Shown: positions 42,549 to 52,670 of the stretch, piece by piece
How positions within the stretch are numbered: position 1 is the first letter of the stretch
How the letters are laid out: every line of letters starts with the position of its first letter
The notes under the pieces: generated by a model
The model's input: the letters and a program-made list of their open reading frames with translations, nothing else
Databases searched by the model: none
What the model was told of the DNA's origin: nothing
Source: Acanthosepion esculentum
Taxonomy: Eukaryota; Mollusca; Cephalopoda; Sepiida; Sepiidae
NCBI GenBank assembly: GCA_964036315.1
Contig: OZ038496.1
Span: 19,517,185 to 19,581,184 of the forward strand
DNA: 64,000 bases
Direction of reading: 5' to 3'
Made by a program: the position numbers and the translations under genes

Positions 42549-42869
42549 AATCATGGAACCAGAAAATATTTTTAGATTGTAAGAATTGTTTCTGGTGAGA
42601 TAATAATGGTTTCATGATACAAGTCTTAAAATAACTGGAGGAGAAGATATGCTTTTCCCAATGGTATTTGTGTATAAATGAATGTAATGAACCCAACATG
42701 AATTGGAACTCAGATCTCTGATTAACAAATCCTAGCCATTATCCATTACCCAACCTGCACATCCATACTTACAGTACTTGGTATTCCCGAGTAGTCACCC
42801 ATCTAGGTACTGACCAGGCTCAATGTTGCTTAACTTCGGTGTGTTTCAACATTATTATGCCATAAGCCC
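42549..42869 (-). repeat. composite SINE: 5S-rRNA-like head + tRNA-like head + SINE-K tail
   Basis: From 42869 leftward: 5S-like segment (42869-42762; 'GAAGTTAAGCAACATTGAGC' for box A, 'TAGATGGGTGACTACTCGGG' for box C, 'AATACCAAGTACTGTAAG'), tRNA-like segment (about 42755-42690; 'GGGTAATGGATAATGGC', 'GAGTTCCAATTCATG'), shared body, and truncated K tail. Within the 5S part, about 18 bp between two CACCG repeats are missing relative to 55802-56192. Confidence 0.8.
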
Positions 42870-42924
42870 TTTTTCATTTTTTTTTTTTTAGCAAAACAAT
42901 CTTTGCTATTTTTATAAAGTGGAA

Positions 42925-43240
42925 TATCAGTCAGTCAGTTATGTGCCATATGTGATACACGCTGAGGCGATCATGTATATTTCGATACATGACTGACAAG
43001 GCAGATTTTTTTCCCGCAGTAGGTTGCCATTTCTTTTCTGTGCTAGACCATTTGCCATCCAAGGCTATAGAACCTGGTTTATCTTGCTATTTACCCATAG
43101 CTGGGGGGGGGGGAGAAGAAGAGGATTCATACCTTTCACAAGTGTATTAGCATGTAAGTGAATGTAATGGATTCGACTGGAATTCGAACTCAGCTCTCTA
43201 ATTCCTCCATCCGAGCTGCTATCCATTACTATTTCATTTT
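42925..43240 (-). repeat. SINE-I, full length
   Basis: On the minus strand: A-box 'AGTAATGGATAGCAGCTCGG', B-box-like 'GAGTTCGAATTCCAGTCG', the shared body with a run of G/C expanded to nine or more, and the I tail 'GTGTATCACATATGGCACAT' with (ACTG)n. Confidence 0.85.
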
Positions 43241-43985
43241 TTAAACCATTAAATCCTATTTTCTTCTTTTTAATTTCTTTAACAATAATGGGGGGGGGCA
43301 GGGTCTTGGATAAAATAAAGAAAGGAAAACAGATAAAACTTCTGTTTTAAATTTGTTTGGTCCATTTAATCTTTTGTTTAGTTTCCCAGTGATGCAAACA
43401 AAAGCCCAACAGATGGTTTACATTCTCGAGAGCAATGAGTGTGTTTTGAAAATTTCTTTAAGGTTTCCTTCTTGACTCGGTCTAGTTTCTATATCATGCA
43501 CATATTTGGCATTTGGTACTTTTTAAGGCCTAAATTACACAAATGTAGTACTAAACGAAGCTATTTGCTTCCTGCTAAAGTCAACCATAAACTAACAATA
43601 TTTAATCAAATGAGAGTTATGACCCTTATGTATTGTGACAGCCCCAACAAACTCTCTGATCGGGGAGATTCCAAAATCCCTAAGGGATGTAACTCATATT
43701 TGATTATTCATTGTTATTTTATGTTTGACCCTAACAGTTCCGAAAATAAAAATTTGGTGCTGTAGTAGAAATATGGCTTCCATTTGTTTTATTTCAAATT
43801 AACAACATAAATATTATTCCTCTAGTTTGTTGCATATTAAAAAGTTAGAAAGAAATTGGCTTTTGTTCATTTCAAATTTTACTGTGAAGATGCCATTTGT
43901 TGCACTGGAACTTTTTTCTTGTCGTAACAATAAAAACAATAATGCATTGTCAAGAAGATAAGATTACAGATTTCAGATTTTTAAC
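43241..43985. other. unassigned sequence
   Basis: Contains a G8 run near 43291 and a 108-codon open frame (43439-43765, +) that I cannot assign; its composition is plausible but no motif is visible. Confidence 0.35.
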
Positions 43986-43989
43986 TCTA

Positions 43990-44245
43990 TGGCTCAACTT
44001 CACCTATATCGACACACAAAGTGGAATCAGCAATCCAAGTTCAAGTTCTGGTCAAGTCTCTTGCATTCACTTCATACTAATACTCTTGGGAAAAACATGA
44101 ATCACTCTAACCTTTCTCCAGCTTTGGGTGAAATAAAAAGGTAGACCTGGGCTCTCTAACTTTGGCTGTCAGCCATTCTATGAGTCAGGTAACTCCAAAT
44201 TCAAAACAGTGGAAAAGGCAATGGGAAGCCTTTCTATTTTCTGAA
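43990..44245 (+). repeat. SINE-J
   Basis: B-box-like 'CAAGTTCAAGTTCTGGTC', body 'CTAATACTCTTGGGAAAAAC', and J tail 'CCAAATTCAAAACAGTGG' with 'AGGCAATGGGAAGCC'. Confidence 0.75.
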
Positions 44246-44419
44246 GAAGTCATAGCAATTCACAGATAATAAAGAAAAGGAAGTCATGTAGAGCTTTGAT
44301 TTTCTACAAAAATATGCAGATATCATACAGGTTATTTACAAATCATATAGCCAATTATAAAATGAAAATCTATAAATATAAAAATCCCTTATACATTAAT
44401 GATCTGACATAAATACCTT
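44246..44419. other. unassigned AT-rich sequence
   Basis: Nothing recognised. Confidence 0.4.
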
Positions 44420-45235
44420 TGATGTGCCATGTCTTGTAGGGACATAGGCAATCATGGTTCTCCACAAATTCCTATTCTTTGTTGCTCTGAGCAATATTTG
44501 TCCCTTTACTTACCCTCCTATTCCCTGTTCTGTCATCCATTTATACAAGCTTGCTGTTTCTCTCTATCCCTCTTGACTTGTTCTTCAATATGCCATGTAC
44601 CTTCATGGTGTAGGTGATCATGACTCTCCACAACTTCCTATCCTTTGTATCTCTTAATAAGTTTTGTCACCATCACTCCCATTCCCTGTTCTGTCATCCA
44701 TTTACATAAGCTTGTACGGTAGGTTACTTGCTCTTTTCCCTCTATCCCTCTTACCTTCTTGAAGATCCCATATCTCTTCAGGAAGCTGGTGATCAGGTCT
44801 CTCCACAACTTCCTATCTTTTGTACCTCTTAGTCAGTTTTGTTTTTCACAATCACCCCCATTCCCTGTTCTGTCATCCATTTATACAAGTTTGTTAGGTA
44901 GGTTACTTGCTCTTTTCCCTCTATCCCTCTTGCCTTCTTCTTTAAGATCCCATATCTCTTCAGGAAGTTGGTGATCACGACTCTCCACAACTTCCCATCC
45001 TTTGTATCTCTTAGTAAGTTTTGTCTTTTCACCATCACTCCCATTCCCTATTCTGTCATCCATTTATACAAGTTTGTTAGGTAGGTTCTTGCTGCTTCCC
45101 TCTGTCCCTCTTGCCTTCTTCTTCAAGATGCCATGTCTCTTCTGGAAGTTAAATTCTCCAAGCCATCTTGTCTCAGTACGTGTCCCAGAGATTTCAATCA
45201 CTTTCTGATTGTTAGTGTAAGTGTCATTTTTGCTA
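44420..45235 (-). repeat. tandem array of RTE 3' ends, about 180-bp unit
   Basis: Units start at about 44425, 44590, 44765, 44947 and 45128 (spacing 165, 175, 182, 181). Each is a minus-strand copy of the RTE C-terminus and 3' tail: WMTEQGMGV, KLWRVVITNFLKRYGI, then a basic linker and back into the next unit. The right-hand end (45128-45235) extends into the upstream RTE sequence ('GACACGTACTGAGACAAGAT'), as expected if only the 3' terminal segment was amplified. Two minus frames (44829-45044, 44881-45063) read through a unit boundary. Confidence 0.85.
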
Positions 45236-45673
45236 TATTTTGTTAGAATAGAATTTAAAAAATGTTTTTTAATCCATTTTTCTCAAATCTTTGTCTAATG
45301 ATGGATTTTAGTTAATTCGAGTATTTAATTTTGTCCAAAGACCATCCAGCTTTTGTCATGTGCAGCAAAAGACATTTGGCAATCCCTGACAATGGAGAGA
45401 TAATGTAGGCTCATTGAACAAGTGCAGTATTATGGTAAATGATGAAGAATGTAAACAAATGAAGAATTTTTATTTTATATTAGAAAGAATCATAAATGCC
45501 TGTGTCATAAAAGAAATTAGCTAAGATTAAGTGAGATTATCTTTTAATCTTTGTTATTATCCCTTGTCTACATTCTGATAATGATAAGATATCAAATGTA
45601 GCTTCATCTGGAAACAATAATCTTTATTTTCTTTAATTCAAACTCCAAGGTGTTATAGATATAGTCCTATATA
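45236..45673. other. unassigned sequence
   Basis: No feature recognised. Confidence 0.4.
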
Positions 45674-46211
45674 TGAGGACTGATCAACATGTATTGGGAC
45701 TGTTACTATGGTATTAGAGCTGAAGTGTGCAAAGTGAAGCTGCTTGGCATATACTGACATTGAACTCTGTTGCACATACTCACTAAGTTATAATGTTCCA
45801 TTGTTTGGAAGGAAAGTGTGTAGAGTGTGGTTATATCACCACACTACAAACGTTCCATCAGTAATCATGGCTTGTGCTGCAGTTTTTCACCAAGCACAAT
45901 ATTCCCTACATCTGACAACCATCATATTCCCCAGATCTCATGCCTTGCAACTTTTTTCCTCTTCAAAAATCAAATTCTAATTGAAAGGTACAAAATTTTA
46001 AGACCTTGAGGAAATTCAAGAGAATGTGACAAGACAGCTGCTCGCTATCAAAAAAAGGATTTCCAGGAACGCTTCGATCAATGGAAATGATGCTGGATAA
46101 AGCATGTGACTTCAAAAGGTGACGACTTTGAAGGTGATTAAATGCCAAATTGATATATTTTGTAGCTTTCTCTTTATAGCAGCACTCCCGATACTTTTTG
46201 ATCAGAGCTCA
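45674..46211 (+). mobile_element. mariner-like element, internally deleted
   Basis: The left end TGAGGACTGATCAACATGTA matches the reverse-complemented right end TGAGCTCTGATCAAAAAGTA, and TA dinucleotides flank both (45672-45673, 46212-46213). The interior keeps the transposase C-terminus over two frames: SPDLMPCNFFLFKNQI-like near 45935, ENVTRQLLAI-like near 46022, KKDFQERFDQW near 46058 and SKGDDFEGD near 46115. The N-terminal part and first catalytic Asp were deleted near 45820. A dead derivative that could have been moved in trans. Confidence 0.8.
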
Positions 46212-46213
46212 TA

Positions 46214-46739
46214 CAAGAGGATTCTGAAAGATTCTTGGCCTAACCCTCTTCCCAGAAGCATTATTTCTGTAACTGATATTGTGAAGTGGGTTCGGCCAAT
46301 AACTTTTCAACATCCCTTATATTCTAAATTTTAAGAAATGTGCTGACTGTTATAAAAGACTATATTGCACCAATCTCCAAGGTTGGAAGCACCTTGTATG
46401 AATCAACATTTGAAATCATTGCTTTATTTGCATATTAGCTATGACAGCAAGCACTGAAATAAAAATACTCAACCAGAGGCAATAGTAGGTATTGAAGATT
46501 TTACAAATATATGAATATTGCTAGGATAGGTGGACATTGCTGTTATACCAGTTTCTGGCAATGCAGAGGGCTTGCCCATCTTGAATATCAACATTCAAGA
46601 TCTTGACTTCAGTTTGAACACTAAACAGAAACACCAGATGTGAGCCCGTAAATATCTCTACTTAAAACAAACAACAACAGACAAGAAACCAAGCTGGGGA
46701 GGGGTAGATAGTTATATAGACAAGGAAATAGACATGAAC
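46214..46739. other. unassigned sequence
   Basis: No feature recognised. Confidence 0.4.
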
Positions 46740-47820
46740 AGATTGAGATAGATAGATAGATAGCTAGATTTATAGATAGATAGATATGAACAGACTGGGA
46801 TAGATAGATAGATATGAACAGACTGGGATAGATAGATAGATATGAACAGACTGGGATAGATAGATAGATATGAACAGACTGGGATAGATAGATAGATATG
46901 AACAGACTGGGATAGATAGATAGATATGAACAGACTGGGATAGATAGATAGATATGAACAGACTGGGATAGATGGATAGATATGAACAGACTGGGATAGA
47001 TGGATAGATAGATAGATATGAACAGACTGGGATAGATGGATAGATAGATAGATATGAACAGACTGGGATAGATGGATAGATAGATAGATAGATATGAACA
47101 GACTGAGATAGATGGATAGATAGATAGATAGATATGAACAGACTGGGATAGATGGATAGATAGATAGATATGAACAGACTGGGATAGATGGATAGATAGA
47201 TAGATATGAACAGACTGGGATAGATGGATAGATAGATAGATATGAACAGACTGGGATAGATGGATAGATAGATAGATATGAACAGACTGGGATAGATGGA
47301 TAGATAGATAGATATGAACAGACTGGGATAGATGGATAGATAGATAGATATGAACAGACTGGGATAGATGGATAGATAGATAGATATGAACAGACTGGGA
47401 TAGATGGATAGATAGATAGATATGAACAGACTGGGATAGATGGATAGATAGATAGATATGAACAGACTGGGATAGATGGATAGATAGATAGATATGAACA
47501 GACTGGGATAGATGGATAGATAGATAGATATGAACAGACTGGGATAGATAGATAATAGATATGAAGAGACTGCGATATATAGATAGATAGATAGATATGA
47601 AGAGACTGGGATATATAGATAGATAGATAGATATATATGAAGAGACTGGGATATATAGATAGATAGATATGAAGAGACTGGGATATATAGATAGATAGAT
47701 ATGAAGAGACTGGGATATATAGATAGATAGATATGAAGAGACTGGGATATATAGATAGATAGATAGATATGAAGAGACTGGGATATATAGATAGATAGAT
47801 AGATGTTGACAGTCTGAGAT
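46740..47820. repeat. TAGA-based minisatellite, 29-41-bp units
   Basis: Units of 'TATGAACAGACTGGGATAGA' plus a variable (GATA)n stretch. Left third: 29-33-bp units. Middle (46970-47540): 37-bp units with one GATG variant. Right third (47560-47800): a 'GAAGAGACTGGGATATATA' type. The two minus-strand open frames of nearly 400 codons are readings of the array. Confidence 0.92.
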
Positions 47821-48454
47821 AAATAGAGTGCGATATTAACAGCCTTAGATAGAAAGCAAACAAGCAAGAATATACAAAAAGAAAGAAAGAACATTTCTTC
47901 GTTGTTTAAATTTCTAAGATGAGATAGTGTATTGTGTAAAAAAGTCATTTTATTACAATTTACATACATTCATTCAGAAGTGTCTAAACCAAACCACTCA
48001 CTTGTTTGCGTCCCTTCTTTAGATTACGTCTGTTTCCCATTGTTGAGATGTCTTAGAAAAAAAAACTTCCTCGGGCCACAAACGGATTCGAGATGACTTT
48101 AACAAAAAAAAATGTTAAGTTTACCAAATGAGCCACGCCTTCGGTAAAGTAGAAACGAAGTGTGGGTGGAATAAACTGTAGTTATCTTTGTGATTATCTT
48201 AAATCTGTAAAAATTTCAAGGAAGAGGCGATCTGATTCACGCTTTGTGCATGTTGTTCGATAATTTTTATTTTCATTTTTGTGGTTCTTTTATTATGTAA
48301 ATTGCGACTTGTTTTGTCTGACATTCTCTGTTGCCTTGTCATCTCCGTAACGGAACGCGACACTTATGAATTTTATCGTTACGGGTGGAATGAGAGGTTT
48401 TCCTGATCAAAAAGAGAATCTTCTTTTTTTATATATATAATTTTTCATTCGCAG
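47821..48454. other. non-repetitive sequence left of the candidate exon
   Basis: Less AT-rich than its surroundings and without matches to the repeat families. It could be intronic. No second exon could be supported. Confidence 0.35.
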
Positions 48455-48500
48455 GAATTCCAGGCATCGCTTGCCTTAGTCACGTATCGGGAGTACAAAA
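48455..48500 (+). CDS. candidate 46-bp internal exon of an unknown gene
   Basis: A pyrimidine-rich stretch ending TTTTTCATTCGCAG (48441-48454) is followed by 46 bp and an exact GTAAGT donor with T-rich continuation (48501). Two of the three frames are open; the first reads EFQASLALVTYREYK, the second IPGIACLSHVSGVQ. The length leaves a phase of 1. I recognise no protein. Support is only the splice signals and the non-repetitive surroundings. Confidence 0.3.
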
Positions 48501-49137
48501 GTAAGTTTTTCTCCCAAAACACTAAAATAGATGGAGATACCTGTTTGTTCGTGGCCTGTAGTTAATAAATTTATTTAAGTTTTCATTAAAGATGGTCTTC
48601 CGGTTAAATATAGGATTTATAATTTTCGTCTTACCATCCATAACTTACTAAAAATGGATGTGCAAACTAAACAGCGTTATTTTTTAGTCAAATGAAATTA
48701 GATGTCGACATCCTTGTAGAAGCGTTTATTTACATTTTACAAACAGAAAAATTAACATCTACCGGCCTAAACCATAAAATCTTATTACAGAAAATGTACC
48801 TTTCGGCAGTAACTAAATTTGCATTCACTTTTTTCTGGGAATCCACCTTTTAGGTCTACCCGACCGTTACTGTTTCGACCTATATACGCAAACTAACACG
48901 TCTCTACCCACTAAAATAATGTTTAATTATTATTATAAACTTTAAAACTAAACAATTAAATAATAAGAACTATTGTATTGAAAAAAAATCCATTTAATTG
49001 ATATAAAATTCTCTTTATTTCAATAAAATCTTAATTATTTCCAGATTGAGTGTATGTCTCATTTCAAACTGTCCGTGTCTTTGGTGGATATTAAAATCGA
49101 CAAGTACCTGTATATCATTCGTGCATTACATACGCAC
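48501..49137. other. non-repetitive sequence right of the candidate exon
   Basis: No repeat family recognised and no further exon supported. Confidence 0.35.
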
Positions 49138-49262
49138 ATGGGCACCTCGACGTGGTGTAAATGGTTAGCAAGCATGTCCCACTGGACTAGTGAGTTCGAT
49201 CCTCACTGGGTATCTCATACTTTGGGCCTTGTGCCACATGTAATCTACGCTTATTAAATCGC
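49138..49262 (+). repeat. SINE-M, tRNA-derived
   Basis: 'GTGGTGTAAATGGTTAGCAA' (A-box region), 'GAGTTCGATCCTCAC' (B-box), then 'GGGCCTTGTGCCACATG' and 'TCTACGCTTATTAAATCGCC'. Best copy of the family here. Confidence 0.8.
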
Positions 49263-49685
49263 CATTGCATACGCATATGCAAAGTCACACGCACTAAGGC
49301 GCGATGTGACACGATGTCGTTTTATTATACATGGGGAACCCATACACATATGTATGCATCAGTCCCCGCGACCACTGTCACGCTGGCGCCGATATTACAC
49401 CGACTCCACCTCTTTTAGTGAAATGGGGAAAGTGTTGCCATAGGATTTGAATCCCCGGGATCAAGCGTCTTCTCCCATCTAAAATGAGAACAATTTTCTC
49501 CACCAAAAGCGAACTCCTGTACCTTGTAAGTGTGACGGACATAGAATCAGCTTTTCTTATATAGTATGGATTAATAAAAATACAAATTACCATTTTAATA
49601 TTTCAGAATTTATTCCCGTTTGTTTTTTGCATACCAAAATGAAAATAATAGGAGCAGAAAGTCTGTGTTTCAAGAGAGTAGGGCT
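49263..49685. other. unassigned, with a possible tRNA-like remnant
   Basis: The minus strand near 49465-49440 has 'GGGGATTCAAATCCTATGGC', a B-box-like sequence, but no convincing A-box. Otherwise nothing. Confidence 0.35.
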
Positions 49686-49687
49686 TG

Positions 49688-50355
49688 CATGGCTTCTATG
49701 TGTGGTGTCCTTTCAGGACATTGGGGATCATGGCTCTCCACAATTTCCTGTCCTTTGTCGCTCTTAATAAATTCTGTCTTTACGCCATCTCTCCTAAACC
49801 TTGTTCTGCCATCCATGCAATCTCACTAGGTAGGTTATGCGTTATTTTCTTCTTTTCCTTTTGCTCTCAGTCTGCCCTGTGAGTATCAAATTTTCCAGGT
49901 CCTCTTTCCGCATTATGTGTCCTAGAAATTTAAAATATCTCTCTCTTTTTATTTCTATTTTCACTAAAATTCCGTTGTTACTCCCATGTTCAGTCCATGG
50001 TATTCTCTTCATCATCCTCCTGTAGAACCACATTTCTGTTGCCTCAAATCTCTTCTTCATCTGTAAGGAGATTGTCCAGTATTCATTGACAAATCTGAGG
50101 ACTGATATTAAGTAACTGTCCAGTACCTTTTTTTGTTTGTTTCTTACGAAATTTTCCTGTTTCTTAATACCTTGCTTAGCTTTTAGAAGGCATCTTTCAC
50201 TATCCCAATGCGCCTTCGGATTTTGGTGTCTCATTTTCCGTCCTCTGTTAAAAGACTTCTTAGATATTTAAATGTTGTACTTGTTTGGTTTTGATATCTT
50301 CAATTTGTAATTTACATGTCGGGCTGTTCCTTTTCGAAATTCTGTGTTTCACTTG
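49688..50355 (-). pseudogene. RTE-type element, post-palm region to 3' end
   Basis: The best-preserved RTE tail in the window: a 131-codon open frame (50234-49842) with FVRNKQKKVLDSYLISVL, YWTISLQMKKRFEATEMWFY, RIPWTEHGSN, FKFLGHIMRKEDLENLILTG and SKRKRRK. It is followed by the usual tail ('GGAGAGCCATGATCCCC'). Upstream (50355-50235) the KRISKRN-like and YLRSLLTEDGK-like segments are frameshifted. The RT palm and endonuclease are absent. Confidence 0.85.
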
Positions 50356-50940
50356 GGTTTAAGCCCTTACCCCTGGCGTAGGTGGGTGAGAAATATGCAA
50401 TATTGTGTCACCATAGCACTTAAGAACATGCGTACCTAAAAGAAAATAAATCCTTCCTTTCCAAATTTATCTCGTCGTTAAAAATAGATTTAAACTTACA
50501 ATCCTTCCTTTGACACCAAAAATAAATCTTGTCACGAATGGTAGTGAACCCAGTCGTATGAAAATAGCAACACAACAATGATTAAATATGGTAAAAAAAA
50601 TGGTAGCGCCTTCTGTACTGACTCTCGAAAAATCAAGTAGTTGACGGCAAAAGAGTTTATAGATGTATTCGTAAGTTCGAAATATGTCTTTCCCACCCAA
50701 GAATTTTCTGCTTTTTGTGTATATTCGAATATTTTCACCCATTCAGAACGAAGAACATCATTTTGTAAAATTAACTAGCATCCTACCCGTCAAAAAGGAT
50801 GGAATTGTCTACGTATAGATCGGGATTTCTGTTTAGGATTAAGTATCTGTGTCCGCTGAATAAGATCAAAGCGTTATTCACCCGATACTCCCGCCTAAGT
50901 TCAGTGTAATATCTGTGTGTTTTCTTAAATGTGTTACATC
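50356..50940. other. unassigned sequence
   Basis: No repeat or gene recognised. Two overlapping minus-strand frames (50467-50742, 50532-50738) have no motif. Confidence 0.35.

Positions 50941-50942
<2 letters not shown>

Positions 50943-51028
<86 letters not shown>
50943..51028. repeat. (TA)n(GA)n microsatellite
   Basis: About 60 bp of TA followed by GA. Confidence 0.9.
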
Positions 51029-51030
<2 letters not shown>

Positions 51031-51061
51031 CATACACTTAACACGCACATCCCATTCCCAG

Positions 51062-51780
51062 CAACCATTAAAACTGTCAAAATGCCCAAGGGAGGAATTC
51101 TTGCTCGGGAATCTGCCATCCTCTATTTTAAAAAAACAACTTCAAAGAGGCCAACACAAGGAGTGACCAAAATTAACGATAACGCCATCACTAGTGTTCA
51201 CTCCAAACACTATGATGTTGACTGGATATTCGGTTTTCATCACTCTCGGTACATCTTTTGGGGTCGCAGCAAGCCAACGGTTGTTCTGTGTGTTCATCAT
51301 CTTATCCTGACAGAAACCAAAGTATGTTCAGTTGGAGGTTCAAAAGCTTTGTAGCGCAAGCTTTCTTCTTGTCCTCCATGGCTTGGGATAAAAATTGGCC
51401 CTTTCTCATCTTGTATGTCTTCACGCACTACCTGTCTGATAAGAAACACAGACACTCCTGTGTCCCTGGCTATATACCTGATTGCCTTGGAGGGATCGTT
51501 GTCAATCATGGCCTGGATCTCACTAACAAATTCGTGAGTTCTTTTCTTATCAGAACGATCAGAGTGAGTTTTCTAAGCTGCTGTATCTTCCTAATCACCA
51601 TTAGACTCATCCAACGCTTTTTGAGTCCTCTGCGCTGTCCTCACATTGACACCCAAACACTCTGAAATTTTCATATTAACGCTTCAGGCGCGAATGCCAA
51701 ACAGTACAGCATGCCGTTTCCAAATTTCTGGTGGAGTGAATAGCGTTATGGTGCTCCTTTTCATCACAGACGGTGCCCAA
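51062..51780 (-). pseudogene. mariner-family transposase pseudogene (N-terminal half)
   Basis: Starting near 51764 the minus strand reads MKRSTITLFTPPEIWKRHAV, ISECLGVNVRTAQR (helix-turn-helix), then HSDRSDKKRTHEFVSEIQAM, DNDPSKAIRYIARDTGVSV (second helix-turn-helix) and IRQVVREDI near 51400. A block of about 60 residues including the first catalytic Asp is deleted at about 51310. The continuation is NNRW-like, then VPRVMK-like and VNIMVFG-like near 51230, degrading towards 51062. Function in relatives: TA-targeted transposase. Stops and frameshifts throughout. Confidence 0.75.
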
Positions 51781-52134
51781 CTGACCCCACTATACTGCAC
51801 AGTCGACAAAGTCAAAAACAAACAACGCGCATGCGCGAAATTAAAAAAATATAAAAATGGCGACAATTTACCCCTGGCACCATACATCACCGAGCGATCT
51901 ATATAGATAAACCGCCAACATTCTGTCTGTCTCTTTCCGTACAACAACAAAACGTGCAAAGGTGTGAAGAAAGAACAGGTAGAGAGTAAGTAAGAAAGCT
52001 AGGGGGGAAAAAGGAAAGAAAGGCGGCTAAAAGAAAAAGGGTGAAGAGATATAGACGGAAGCAAAACATTACTTACACATTTATCCCTTTGATCGTTTCG
52101 CCTGAAGCGTTAATATATAGAGATGAACATCTAC
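51781..52134. other. unassigned, possibly transposon 5' flank
   Basis: Upstream of the mariner start. Contains an 18-bp inverted repeat with the transposase coding region (see findings) and a purine-rich stretch at 51960-52070. Confidence 0.35.
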
Positions 52135-52215
52135 CATTTTAGCAATAGCAAGCTTGTATAGTGATATCAATTCTCACTGGGAGCCCCACTACTATGACCT
52201 TGTACCTGACTTCGT
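52135..52215 (+). repeat. SINE-M, degraded
   Basis: 'AGCAATAGCAAGCTTGTATA', 'TCAATTCTCACTGGG' and 'ATGACCTTGTACCTGAC' parallel the family. Confidence 0.5.
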
Positions 52216-52564
52216 GAATATTTACTTTAGTATTTAACATTATTCATATTTGTTGGTAATTCGATTATCTTTGCATATTTTTGTTGAGAACCGGCTTTTT
52301 GTGCGGGGAAAAGTCGCGGAATTTCCTTCACATTGTGTATGTATGTGAATATGTAAGCTTATATGCATATGTGTATGTTTGTGAAGAGAAGAAGGGTGTT
52401 GTTTCTCAATTGATTTAACCGGAATGTTGATCTGGGTAGAATTCGCGCCAATGGATTCTTGAATTAAGCCAGTTCAATAAGGTTTGTTTTTTTCTCCAAA
52501 ACTTCTATCTTTTTTTTTAATTCTCCCTGTCACCCTTTTTTGCTATTTTCTTTTGTGTGCGCCT
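52216..52564. other. unassigned sequence
   Basis: No feature recognised. Confidence 0.35.
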
Positions 52565-52670
52565 ACTGTAGAGATAGGATTAACATTTTAATCTCACAAG
52601 CCGTTGCTAGTGAGTTTATACTTCACTGAGTACGCCCCAAATGTGATTTTGTACCCAAAATTGGTTTATT
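52565..52670 (+). repeat. SINE-M-like, degraded
   Basis: 'TAGTGAGTTTATACTTCACT' and 'GTGATTTTGTACCCA' fit SINE-M weakly. Confidence 0.35.

Noticed and set aside
43439..43765. 108-codon open frame
   Set aside because: No recognisable domain or splice context; left as unassigned.
46712..47969. Two minus-strand open frames of nearly 400 codons
   Set aside because: They read a TAGA minisatellite; the residues repeat with the array and have no globular composition.
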